Below are positions 8,972-17,369 of a stretch of 64,000 nt of DNA, piece by piece. Source of the stretch: Phycisphaerales bacterium (GTDB lineage: Bacteria; Planctomycetota; Phycisphaerae; Phycisphaerales; UBA1924); contig JAHDXL010000002.1 in NCBI GenBank assembly GCA_023382935.1, positions 310,001 to 374,000 of the forward strand, in the 5' to 3' direction. The notes beneath the pieces were generated by a model that was given only the letters and a program-made list of their open reading frames with translations, did no database searches and was not told where the DNA came from. Position 1 is the stretch's first letter. The number at the start of each line of letters is the position of its first letter. Made by a program: the position numbers and the translations under genes.

Positions 8972-10538
8972 TGGCCGGCTCGTCGTCGTGCGAGCGGAAG
9001 CCGCCGGCTCGATCGCCGACGCGCAGCAGGGCGAGCAGGTCTTGGGCGCGCGTGGTGCCCAGCGGCTTGCCGGCGATCAGGATGGCCACGTCGCCATCGT
9101 CGGCCAGTCGCAACTCGCGGAGTTTTGCCTCGGCCATGTCAGTCCAGTCGGCCAGCGTGCCGGAAGGGGGGGGCTCGCTGACGATCGGATAGACGTTGGC
9201 CAGCAGCGCCATCCGCCGGGCGCTGGTCACGCTGCTGGTGTAGGCGAGAATGGGAATGCGGAAGTCATTGCGGCTGAGATATCGCGCCATGCCGCCGGCC
9301 TGCGACCAGGTGATGACCACCCGCGCCCCCGCTTCGCGCGCAATGTGCCACGCGCCGTTCGCAAGGGCCGCCGAGCGGTAGGGCAACTCTTCCAGTTTCG
9401 GACGCAGATTCGTCTCGTGGGGGACTTCGGCCAGCCCGGTCTCGGTGACCTCGATGATGCGACGCATGGTCTCGACGACCAGTGCGGGGTGCCTGCCGAC
9501 GGCCGTCTCGCCCGACAGCATCACCGCGTCGGCTCCCTGAAGCACGGCGCCGGCGACGTCTGACGCTTCGGCTCGTGTGGGGGTGGCGCTCTCGATCATG
9601 CTTTCGAGCATCTGCGTCGCGACGACCACCGGCTTGCCGTGCTCCACGCACTTTGCAATGATTAGCCGTTGCGCCGTCGGAACGTAGGCAACATCCATTT
9701 CCACCCCGAGATCGCCTCGCGCGACCATGACCGCGTCGGCTTCGCGCACGATGGCGTCAATGTTCCGAACGGCCTGGGGCTTTTCGATCTTGGCCATCAC
9801 GGGGGGCGGCACCGGCACCTCCCCTGTGCCTCTGCCCGCGCCCACCATCTCCTGCAGGCGGGCCTTGAGATCGGCAATCTCCCCGGGTGTGCGAACAAAT
9901 GAAAGCGCCAGGAAGTCGACGCCATGTCGCAAGGCCCACTCAACGCAGCGCCAGTCCTTCTCCGTGATGGCGGGCACCTGCACATCGGACTCGGGCAGAT
10001 TGATGCCCTTGCCCGACTTGATGCGCCCGCCAAAGGTCACGCGGCAGCGCAGTTCCCGCCCGGGCGTCCGGTCGACGGCCAGCATGCGCACCGCGCCGTC
10101 GTTGATGAGCACACGCTGCCCCGGTTCAACGTCGGTGAACAGCGGATCGAACGTCGAGCCAAAGACCGGGATCTGCTCGCGTGTGTCGAGATACGCCTCA
10201 TCGACGCCCTGTCGGAAGAGCACATCGGTCCCGGTCTGGACGACGATTCCGCCTTCGGCTGTGGCGTCGGGCACGCGGGTGACGCGGAGTTTGGGGCCTT
10301 GCAGGTCGCCGATCACCGCGACGGGGCGTCCGGCCGCCAGCGAAGCCGAGCGCACATGGGCGAGCCGATGGGCGTGCTCATCGAAGTCGCCATGCGAGAA
10401 GTTGAGTCGAAACACCGACACACCCGCCTCGATGAGCCGCAGCAGGGCCTGTTGTGTCTCGCACGCCGGCCCGATGGTGGCCACGATCTTGGTGGATGCG
10501 GGGCGATGCGGCTCGATGGATCGTGCGTGGTGGTTCAA
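8952..10538 (-). CDS. pyk: Pyruvate kinase
   Basis: Converts phosphoenolpyruvate and ADP to pyruvate and ATP, the last step of glycolysis. It has the N-terminal KIVATIGPA, the active-site signature around MAKIEKPQAVRNID and VMVARGDLGVE, and the VVATQMLESMIESATPTRAE / GADAVMLSGETAVG segment. A TTG start at 10538 is preferred: CGGAG lies about nine bases upstream and it leaves a normal short leader before the first strand. Longer starts run back into the preceding gene. This gives about 528 residues. It follows the solute-binding protein gene by 19 bases, so co-transcription is likely. A short Pro/Gly-rich insertion sits just before the signature. Confidence 0.95.
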   Translation of the reverse strand: MNHHARSIEPHRPASTKIVATIGPACETQQALLRLIEAGVSVFRLNFSHGDFDEHAHRLAHVRSASLAAGRPVAVIGDLQGPKLRVTRVPDATAEGGIVVQTGTDVLFRQGVDEAYLDTREQIPVFGSTFDPLFTDVEPGQRVLINDGAVRMLAVDRTPGRELRCRVTFGGRIKSGKGINLPESDVQVPAITEKDWRCVEWALRHGVDFLALSFVRTPGEIADLKARLQEMVGAGRGTGEVPVPPPVMAKIEKPQAVRNIDAIVREADAVMVARGDLGVEMDVAYVPTAQRLIIAKCVEHGKPVVVATQMLESMIESATPTRAEASDVAGAVLQGADAVMLSGETAVGRHPALVVETMRRIIEVTETGLAEVPHETNLRPKLEELPYRSAALANGAWHIAREAGARVVITWSQAGGMARYLSRNDFRIPILAYTSSVTSARRMALLANVYPIVSEPPPSGTLADWTDMAEAKLRELRLADDGDVAILIAGKPLGTTRAQDLLALLRVGDRAGGFRSHDDEPATMDIRR

Positions 10539-10557
10539 GGGATGCTCCGATAGCCGC

Positions 10558-12258
10558 TCACCGCGGGGAGTGCTCCTTCTGCAGATCGACGATTCGGGTG
10601 AACTGCTGGCGGAAAAACCGCACGTAGTCGATCTCGGCGCGCTTGGTGACCGACAGATCGCTCCAGGCACCTCGGTAGGCCCGATAGTTCTTTTCATCGA
10701 ATGGCACGAGAGTACCGTCGCCCAGGGCCTGCTCGGGGAATGCGTAGAACAGTCGCTCCATCTCGGCCAAGACTTCGGGCGGGAAGCCGGGCTGACGGCG
10801 GGCCAGGTTGATCGCACGCCATGCCTTCCTCAGTTCGTCACCGGCGTCGATCGCGAAGGCGCCCATCATCATCTGCACGCCCGTGCGCCAGCCGGGGTTG
10901 GAGGTTCTGGATGCCAGGTGAAAAGGATCGACCGCGTCGATGAGATAGGGCAGATACTGCTCGTACATCACGCGCCGGACCGGCATGCGGCGCAGTTCGT
11001 ACTGGCGAGGCCCCATCACCTGCCCGTCCTTGCCGACGGGATTGTCCCGGCCTTGCCCAGTGGTGGCGCGGAACTGCCAGATGGCCTGGCCCTCCTCTGT
11101 CAGGAGGAACTCGATGAAGCGGCGGGCCAGGTCGGGGTTGGGCGCGCCGTTGATGATCGAGGCCGGGTCGGCGTCGACGTACACCGCCCCGGTCGGCTCG
11201 GCGTACCCCACGCGGTCACCTCCCACCGCCTGGGCCTGGCCCCGCCCGTAGAAGTCGATGGCCAGCCCCGCCGCGGCCTCACCCTGGCTCACGTCCGTCG
11301 GGGGCTTGGTCGAAGCGTTGGAAAAAGAGCGGGCGTTGGCGCACATCTCGCGCAGAATGCGCCAGCCCTTCTCCCACCCGTAGTACCCGAGAATGGAATC
11401 GAACGTCGTGGTGATCGAGCCGGACTGCCGCGGATCGGCCAGCGCGATCTGGCCGAAATAGGCAAAGTCCGTCAGATCCTCGAATGAATCGGGCACGCCG
11501 ACGCCGAGCCGTTGGCACAGCAGGCGGTTGTAGACGATGCCGAAACTCGACAGGGCCGTGCCGATCCAGTATTGCCGGGGGTCGTACAGCGTTTGCGTGC
11601 CGATGGCGTTGTCGCCGAACCAGTCGTCGAGTTGCGACTGCTCGAACCCGGCCGGGACGGAGATACTGACCGTGACTTCGAGTTGGGGCGAGGCGCTGCC
11701 CTGGGGGCGACTGATCTTCACGCCCGCGGGAAGAGGACGGCCGAGCATCCGCTCGATCAGCGTGTTGTCCACCGTGGTGGCGATGGCGATGGCGGCGCGG
11801 TCGAGTTGATCAAGCCCCAGCGCACGAGTCAGGGGCGAAGATTCGAATAGGTCCTGCCCGACCACCAGCCCGCGTGACAGTTGTGAATGGTCGTAACTCC
11901 CTCCGCCGAACATGAGGTCATACGCGGCCGCGCCGCGCTCCAGGCGGATGGCGCCGTCTTCAACGCGGAACCTGCCGTTCTTGACTTCGGCGCGAAACTG
12001 CGCATCGAGTTGGGTGCGAATCTCGGTAGTGCCCCCGGGTGTGCGCATATCCACGCGAACGCGCTCGCCGAACTCGACCTCGTGCCAGCGCTCAAAGGCC
12101 TCGGCGAATTCCTGCCTGATCTGGGGGATGTGCGGCGTCACGATGAGCAGCGTTCGCGCCCCGGGCGGCGGGGCCGGTGGTCGCCTGATCACGCTCATCA
12201 CGAACGGCACGCCGAGGATGATCGTCAACAGCCCAAGGATCGAGAAACGCGTCACCAT
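10558..12258 (-). CDS. Membrane-anchored periplasmic solute-binding protein (ABC type, family 1)
   Basis: About 566 residues from ATG at 12258 (MVTRFSILGLLTIILGVPF), a signal-anchor helix without a lipobox, followed by a proline spacer. The mature part has the features of iron- or polyol-type extracellular binding proteins: a strand-helix opening (LLIVTPHIPQIRQEFAEAFE), YDLMFGGGSYDH, a central YWIGTALSSFGIVYN, and LARRFIEFLLTEEGQAIW near the end. It is much longer than the usual 340-420. No permease or ATPase gene is adjacent, so its transporter partners must be elsewhere, or it acts as a sensor. It is divergent from the SDR gene and probably leads pyk in an operon. Confidence 0.83.
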   Translation of the reverse strand: MVTRFSILGLLTIILGVPFVMSVIRRPPAPPPGARTLLIVTPHIPQIRQEFAEAFERWHEVEFGERVRVDMRTPGGTTEIRTQLDAQFRAEVKNGRFRVEDGAIRLERGAAAYDLMFGGGSYDHSQLSRGLVVGQDLFESSPLTRALGLDQLDRAAIAIATTVDNTLIERMLGRPLPAGVKISRPQGSASPQLEVTVSISVPAGFEQSQLDDWFGDNAIGTQTLYDPRQYWIGTALSSFGIVYNRLLCQRLGVGVPDSFEDLTDFAYFGQIALADPRQSGSITTTFDSILGYYGWEKGWRILREMCANARSFSNASTKPPTDVSQGEAAAGLAIDFYGRGQAQAVGGDRVGYAEPTGAVYVDADPASIINGAPNPDLARRFIEFLLTEEGQAIWQFRATTGQGRDNPVGKDGQVMGPRQYELRRMPVRRVMYEQYLPYLIDAVDPFHLASRTSNPGWRTGVQMMMGAFAIDAGDELRKAWRAINLARRQPGFPPEVLAEMERLFYAFPEQALGDGTLVPFDEKNYRAYRGAWSDLSVTKRAEIDYVRFFRQQFTRIVDLQKEHSPR

Positions 12259-12334
12259 GGTTGCAGAGTAGTGTATCTTTTCCGGTGCGCCGGTCGCCCC
12301 GGCACCGCTTGGATTCATCCCGGAGGAGTACAGC

Positions 12335-13036
12335 GTGCATCCAGAACCAGTCGCCATCGTCACCGGAGCCGGTTCGGGCATCGGTCGCCGATGTGCCGTG
12401 CAACTGGGCGCTCGGGGCTGGGGCATTGCTCTGGTGGGTCGAACGCGGTGTACGCTCGCCGAGACGGCCGGCCTGCTCGCTGGCGCCGCCCACTGCATCA
12501 TCGAGGCCGATGTGGGCGAAGTCGAAGCGGCGTGCCGCGTGGTGGATCAGACCACCGCTCGATTCGGCCGGCTCGATGCGCTGATCAACAACGCCGGCCA
12601 CGCCCCCTTCAAGCCCTTTCACCAGTTCACGGATGCCGAACTCGATCGCACGTTTCAGGTCAACGCGCTCGGGCCGATTCGCCTCATGAACCGTGCCTGG
12701 CCGCACCTGTGCAAGAAAGGCGGGCGTGTGGTCAACGTGAGCAGTTACGCGACGCTCGATCCATTCACCGGCCTGGGACTCTACGGAGCGGCCAAGTCTG
12801 CGTTGAACGTTCTTGGAAGGGCAACGGCGCGGGAAGGGCGTGGGTCTGGCGTACGGGTGTTCACGGTCGCTCCCGGCGCGGTGGAAACGGGCATGCTGCG
12901 GCAGATCTGGACCTCGGACCAACTCCCGCCGACCAAGACGCTCGACCCGGACGAGGTCGCATCGGTCATCGTCGCCTGCGCGGCGGGAGAGCGTGATCAC
13001 GAAGACGCCGGGATCATTGCCCTGCCGAGCCCGTGA
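12335..13036 (+). CDS. Short-chain dehydrogenase/reductase
   Basis: A 233-residue NAD(P)-dependent oxidoreductase of the classical SDR family. The Rossmann motif TGAGSGIG is at residues 10-17, NNAG at 85-88, the catalytic serine in NVSS near 136, and YGAAK (Tyr150, Lys154) completes the active site. The start is a GTG at 12335 with GGAGGAG eight bases upstream. The substrate cannot be told from sequence. The 3' end overlaps the RluA/methyltransferase gene by 23 bases, tail to tail. It is divergent from the solute-binding protein gene with a 76-base gap. Confidence 0.92.
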   Translation: MHPEPVAIVTGAGSGIGRRCAVQLGARGWGIALVGRTRCTLAETAGLLAGAAHCIIEADVGEVEAACRVVDQTTARFGRLDALINNAGHAPFKPFHQFTDAELDRTFQVNALGPIRLMNRAWPHLCKKGGRVVNVSSYATLDPFTGLGLYGAAKSALNVLGRATAREGRGSGVRVFTVAPGAVETGMLRQIWTSDQLPPTKTLDPDEVASVIVACAAGERDHEDAGIIALPSP

Positions 13037-14714
13037 CCGGACTTACGGCGCGAAGGGCGAGGAAGATCGGAAACTCTCGACGCGCCCGGTTTTCCTCGGC
13101 CGCCCGAGGTCCAGGCTCGCTGACGCGCGGGCTGACCCATTCTTCCATCGCATCGACCAGCAGACCGGCTCGACCCATCGCGTTGACGTAGGACTGTATC
13201 GGGCGCACAAAGGTCGTGGTTGTCACGGGCCGCGCCCCCGACGCCACCTGCCCCGGGTTCATCACGATGTCGATGGCCTGCTCCGAGAGATAGGCCTCGA
13301 CACGCCGATACTGCCGCTGCGTGCGAGAGTCTTTGCCCTCCCAGGCCCATGCGGTCCGTTTGGGCGAGCGAAAAGCCGGATGCAGCACGACCACCACCAC
13401 ACGCCCGCCCGGCTTCACATGCGCTTTCATGCCGGCGAGCACCGGCTCGATCGGGTCCATGTTCATCAGCGCCAGCACGCAGCAGGCGTGATCGACCCGG
13501 GGAATCTCCGCGTTGTCCGCCAGCGAGCGCGCGTCGGCCACCACGAAGCGGGTGTCGAGCGAAGCATGCTCCTGTGCGCGAGCGATCAACTTCTCGCTGG
13601 CGTCGATGCCCAGCACGCGCACACCGGTGTCGCGGAGCAGCCGGGCGAGAGCGCCCTCGCCGCACGCGACGTCCAGCACCACCTGCCCCGGCTGCGCGTC
13701 GAGCAGGCGTCGCACGCCGGGGTTGACCACTTCGTCGATCAGGTCGTTGCGGGCCGAGCCGACGTATTCAGCGTACCAGTCGGCCACCCTGTCCCACCCC
13801 TCGCCGCTGGCGGCGGGCTCGGGCGGCTGAGGCTCGGCGCCCGAAGGGGCCTTCAGACCGGCCATCGTGTACATCCAGTCCGGCGCGGCGCACTGGATGC
13901 GCAGGCGTTCGTGCGTCTTCGGGTGGGTCAGTACGACTTCGGCCAGATGGATCCCCGGCCGCGCCCCCGGGCCGCTGACCACGCGGGCGTTCAACATGCG
14001 CAGGTGTGATTGCAACTGCCCGCGACCGTCGGTGCGAGGTCGCAGTCGCAGCAGCGCCCGCCCCTCGTGCGCGCCCAGTCGCTGGTAGTGCGTGACCAGT
14101 TGGCGCAGTTCACCCACCTCGCGGCCCTTCTGCTCCGTCGAGATCGTCCCGTTTGCCGGTGCATCCGGCCCGGCCGGGTCACCCTCCACCAGCGCAAGGT
14201 AGAATTTCTCAGTGCGCTTCGACTGGAGCAGGTCGTCGCGGGCCGCCGGCGTGCGAGCCAGCACGCACACGCCCGTGGCCGCCGTCTCGATCTGATGAAC
14301 GCTCCAGGGCCCGTGCGCGGCACGTCGAACGCGCGTCTGGCGGCGCACGGCCTCGATGACGCTGATCGACTCGTCCTGCCCGCGCAACTCCATGCCGGCC
14401 GGCTTGTCCACGGCGATGAGCAGGTCATCCTTGTACAACTCGGTCAGACGCGGTGCATATGACCGCCGCGGCCCGCCGGCGCTGCCCGCCCCACGTGAGC
14501 GCTGTCCACCCGTGCCGGGGCCGGCTTCGCGCGATGGACCACGGGCCGGCGGTCTTCGGGTGCGCGAGCCTGCTTCGTTTTGCCTGATCGGGCGAGCCGG
14601 TCGCGCCGGGCGCGCGGCCGGATCATCTTGGGGCGTGGGCTTGCCGCCGCGGAGACGCGAACGCTGGATCTTTGACTTGCCCCCCTCGGGCGACGAACGC
14701 TCAGGCATCGGCAT
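13014..14714 (-). CDS. Degenerate RluA-type pseudouridine synthase domain fused to a SAM-dependent methyltransferase
   Basis: 566 residues in three parts. Residues 1-85 are basic, Arg/Pro/Gly-rich and probably disordered, suiting RNA contact. Residues about 88-285 are RluA-like: LIAVDKPAGMEL matches the family, but the catalytic HRLDxxTSG motif reads HQIETAATG, with Glu143 in place of the nucleophilic Asp. The later GRTHQIRVH motif is also eroded (DGRGQLQSHL). Residues about 305-555 are a class I methyltransferase with motif I VVLDVACGEG (346-355) and an acidic LGIDASEKLI loop. The likely reading is an RNA methyltransferase using a dead pseudouridine-synthase fold for binding; that is inference. 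It overlaps the end of coaB by 14 bases, so translation is probably coupled. Confidence 0.82.
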   Translation of the reverse strand: MPMPERSSPEGGKSKIQRSRLRGGKPTPQDDPAARPARPARPIRQNEAGSRTRRPPARGPSREAGPGTGGQRSRGAGSAGGPRRSYAPRLTELYKDDLLIAVDKPAGMELRGQDESISVIEAVRRQTRVRRAAHGPWSVHQIETAATGVCVLARTPAARDDLLQSKRTEKFYLALVEGDPAGPDAPANGTISTEQKGREVGELRQLVTHYQRLGAHEGRALLRLRPRTDGRGQLQSHLRMLNARVVSGPGARPGIHLAEVVLTHPKTHERLRIQCAAPDWMYTMAGLKAPSGAEPQPPEPAASGEGWDRVADWYAEYVGSARNDLIDEVVNPGVRRLLDAQPGQVVLDVACGEGALARLLRDTGVRVLGIDASEKLIARAQEHASLDTRFVVADARSLADNAEIPRVDHACCVLALMNMDPIEPVLAGMKAHVKPGGRVVVVVLHPAFRSPKRTAWAWEGKDSRTQRQYRRVEAYLSEQAIDIVMNPGQVASGARPVTTTTFVRPIQSYVNAMGRAGLLVDAMEEWVSPRVSEPGPRAAEENRARREFPIFLALRAVSPVTGSAGQ

Positions 14715-15405
14715 GCTCCGCCTTTGAGGCGACCAGTTCTTCGATGGCCGCGAGCAGCCAGGGGGCGAAGTCGGCCTTGGGAATCGCGCCCGGCGTCGAC
14801 CGGGGTGAGTGGAACGGCGTGCCGGGGGCGCCGAGCAGCGTGGCCTCGATGGTCTCTGCGTCCATCGTCGCCAGCGGGTTGCCGACCACCAGGTCCAGCC
14901 CCTTGCGCTCGAGTTTCGAGCGGGCGGAGGCCATCAGTTCCTCCTGCGGTTCGAGCGCAAAGCCGACGAACACCTGTCCGGGGCGGCGCAATCGACGGCA
15001 CCCGGCCAGGAGGTCGGGGGTGGGTTCGAGTTCCAACACCAGGGTCTCGCTCTTGCGCCGCGTCTTGCCTTCCAAGGCGCCTGCCTCGAGGCGCGGCCGA
15101 TAGTCGGCTACCGCAGCCGCCATCACGAGCACGTCCGTCTTCGGCACCTCCAGGTTCAACAACTGCTCAAGGTCGGCGGTGGTGCGAAAGGGCAAAATCC
15201 TCACGCAGGGATCAGTTGGGCGGCGCGATTCACAGCCCACGAGCAGGGTGACCTGCCAGCCGGCTGCCCCGGCCGCGTCGGCCAAGGCAGCGCCCAGCCG
15301 ACCGGACGACCGGTTGCCAATGAACCGGACGGCGTCGATCGGCTCCTGGGTCGGGCCCGAGGTGATCAGCAGGCGTCGCGGACGAGATGCGAGCGAGTCT
15401 GTCAT
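14701..15405 (-). CDS. coaB: Phosphopantothenate-cysteine ligase domain protein (stand-alone CoaB)
   Basis: Joins cysteine to 4'-phosphopantothenate in coenzyme A synthesis. About 234 residues from ATG at 15405, with GGAG nine bases upstream. It has the CoaB opening (LLITSGPTQEPID followed by VRFIGNRSSGRLG), the MAAAVADYRP strand, and the VFVGFALEP segment. The flavoprotein CoaC decarboxylase half usually fused to it in bacteria is absent here and must be a separate gene. It is upstream of the RluA/methyltransferase gene and overlaps it, and is divergent from the pilus locus. Confidence 0.9.
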   Translation of the reverse strand: MTDSLASRPRRLLITSGPTQEPIDAVRFIGNRSSGRLGAALADAAGAAGWQVTLLVGCESRRPTDPCVRILPFRTTADLEQLLNLEVPKTDVLVMAAAVADYRPRLEAGALEGKTRRKSETLVLELEPTPDLLAGCRRLRRPGQVFVGFALEPQEELMASARSKLERKGLDLVVGNPLATMDAETIEATLLGAPGTPFHSPRSTPGAIPKADFAPWLLAAIEELVASKAEHADA

Positions 15406-15602
15406 GAAGTTGGCTCCAGCGAATGGTAGTCGGAGCGCCGGTGGAACCGGGCGGTCAAAGCGAGGGAAGATGGTTGTGAGGGGCCTCGAACGCCGTTCCG
15501 TTGTTCGGGCGTGTGCTACAGTCCCCGACGAGCCATTCGTGGGATTGGTTGGCATCTGTCCGCGCCTCGTCGACTTACACCGAACAGGGGACGTCAGGAT
15601 TC

Positions 15603-17324
15603 ATGGCACGATCGCGGAACAAACTCGGAGAAATCCTCGTCGGTTGGGGCGTTTTGGACAAGGAGAAACTCGCGCTGGCGATCAAGGCGTCCAAGGCCGC
15701 CGGTCGCCGACTGGGCGAGACCCTCGTCGAAGCGGGGTACGTGTCCGAGGAACACGTCGCAAAGGCTCTGGCCGACCAGTTCGGCATGCAGTATGTCGAT
15801 CTGTCAGCCTCGGAAGTGGCGCGACAGATCGACATGAAGGCCATCGACGACTCGCTCATCAAGCGCTACCACGTGCTGCCGATGGGCAAGGCCGGGGGCA
15901 AACTGCAACTCATCATCCATGATCCGCTCGACCTCGATCTGCTCGAAAACCTGCGATTCCGCCTCAACACGCAGATCGAGCCGCGTCTGGCCAGCAGGTC
16001 GCAGATCAGGGCCTACATCGAGGGCAAGCGCCCGGAGCGCAAGATTGCGGCCGACGAGTCGCTGGTGACCGATTCGATCGACCGCACCATCGACCGTTCG
16101 GTGGACCGCTCGATGGACAAGTCGATCGACGTCACGTCGGAGGACGCGCCGATCGTGCGGCTGGTCAACCGCATCATGTCCGAGGCCGTGCGCATGCGCG
16201 CCTCCGACATTCACATCGAGCCGATGGCTGACCGCGTGCGACTGCGATATCGCATCGACGGCGTGTGCATGGAGCGCGACAACCTGCCCAAGCGCATGCA
16301 GAACGCGCTGCTCAGCCGCGTCAAACTGATGGCCGGCATGAACATCGCCGAGCGGCGCATCCCGCAGGACGGACGCATCAAACTGCCCGTCGACGACGTG
16401 CAGATCGACTACCGCGTCTCCGCCTGCCCGGCCTATCACGGCGAAAGCGTGGTTGCCCGTATTTTGCGCCCCGAGTCGGTGCGCATCGGCCTGGTCAACC
16501 TCGGCTTCGAGCCGGACAACCTTGAGACCTTCAACAGGATCATCCGCCGCCCCAACGGCATCTTCCTGGTCACCGGCCCGACCGGTTCGGGCAAGACGAC
16601 CACGCTCTACTCGGCCCTCGACGTGCTCAACCGGCCTGACCGCAAAATCATCACCGCCGAAGATCCGGTCGAATACAACTTCGAGGGCATCAACCAGTGC
16701 CAGGTGCGGGAAAGCATCGGCCTTACGTTCCCGGCGATTCTCCGCTCCATGCTGCGACAGGCGCCCAACATCATCCTCGTGGGCGAAATCCGCGATCGCG
16801 AAGTCGGTGAGATCGCCATTCAGGCTGCCCTGACCGGGCACCTGGTGTTCAGCACCCTGCACACCAACGACGCGCCCAGTGCCATTACGCGCCTGATCGA
16901 CATGGGCATCAAGCCTTTCCTGGTCGCCTCCTCGATCCAGGCGATCATGGCCCAGCGGCTCATCCGCGTGCTGTACGATCCTTCCAAGCAACTGGCCTCA
17001 CGCGAGGAACTCGATCCCAAGTACCTCAACTTGATCGGTCTGACGGTCGACGAGGCGCTCGGGAGGGTCTACAAGCCAGTGCCGTGCGCCGAGTCCGAGA
17101 CCGGCTACAAGGGTCGGAAGGGCATTTTCGAGATGTTGCAGATGAACGCCGAACTGCGCGACCTGGCTTTCAAACTCTCGCCGGTGAGCGAACTCCGCAG
17201 AGCGGCCCTGGCCAGTGGCATGCGCCCGCTCGTGGCGGACGGAAGAATCAAAGTGCTCAACGGTGTCACCACGCCCGACGAGATCGCACGTGTCAGCCAG
17301 GTTGACGAAGGGGAACGCAAGTAG
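15603..17324 (+). CDS. pilB: PilB/GspE-type assembly ATPase (first copy)
   Basis: Hexameric cytoplasmic ATPase that powers pilus or pseudopilus extension. About 573 residues from ATG at 15603. Residues about 1-150 form the MshEN-type N-terminal domain (LGEILVGWGVLDKEKL, LADQFGMQYVDLS). The ATPase core follows: GPTGSGKTTT near 323, ITAEDPVE (Asp box), VGEIRDREV (Walker B) and GHLVFSTLHTND (His box). A five-unit Ser/Thr-hydrophobic-Asp-Arg/Lys repeat links the two domains at residues 158-177. The four-cysteine zinc motif of typical PilB/GspE is reduced to one cysteine (PVPCAESETGYKGR). A second PilB follows two genes later, so the two may serve different machines. Confidence 0.93.
   Translation: MARSRNKLGEILVGWGVLDKEKLALAIKASKAAGRRLGETLVEAGYVSEEHVAKALADQFGMQYVDLSASEVARQIDMKAIDDSLIKRYHVLPMGKAGGKLQLIIHDPLDLDLLENLRFRLNTQIEPRLASRSQIRAYIEGKRPERKIAADESLVTDSIDRTIDRSVDRSMDKSIDVTSEDAPIVRLVNRIMSEAVRMRASDIHIEPMADRVRLRYRIDGVCMERDNLPKRMQNALLSRVKLMAGMNIAERRIPQDGRIKLPVDDVQIDYRVSACPAYHGESVVARILRPESVRIGLVNLGFEPDNLETFNRIIRRPNGIFLVTGPTGSGKTTTLYSALDVLNRPDRKIITAEDPVEYNFEGINQCQVRESIGLTFPAILRSMLRQAPNIILVGEIRDREVGEIAIQAALTGHLVFSTLHTNDAPSAITRLIDMGIKPFLVASSIQAIMAQRLIRVLYDPSKQLASREELDPKYLNLIGLTVDEALGRVYKPVPCAESETGYKGRKGIFEMLQMNAELRDLAFKLSPVSELRRAALASGMRPLVADGRIKVLNGVTTPDEIARVSQVDEGERK
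16074..16133 (+). repeat. Five tandem 12-base units inside the first pilB gene
   Basis: Five imperfect in-frame 12-base units encode SIDR, TIDR, SVDR, SMDK and SIDV. The pattern of Asp at position 3 and a base at position 4 would give a charged linker or short coiled coil between the N-terminal domain and the ATPase core. Confidence 0.85.
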
Positions 17325-17369
17325 CCCGGCAGCGCTTTTTTACCCGCCTGACCGGTTCAGGAGTGCACG

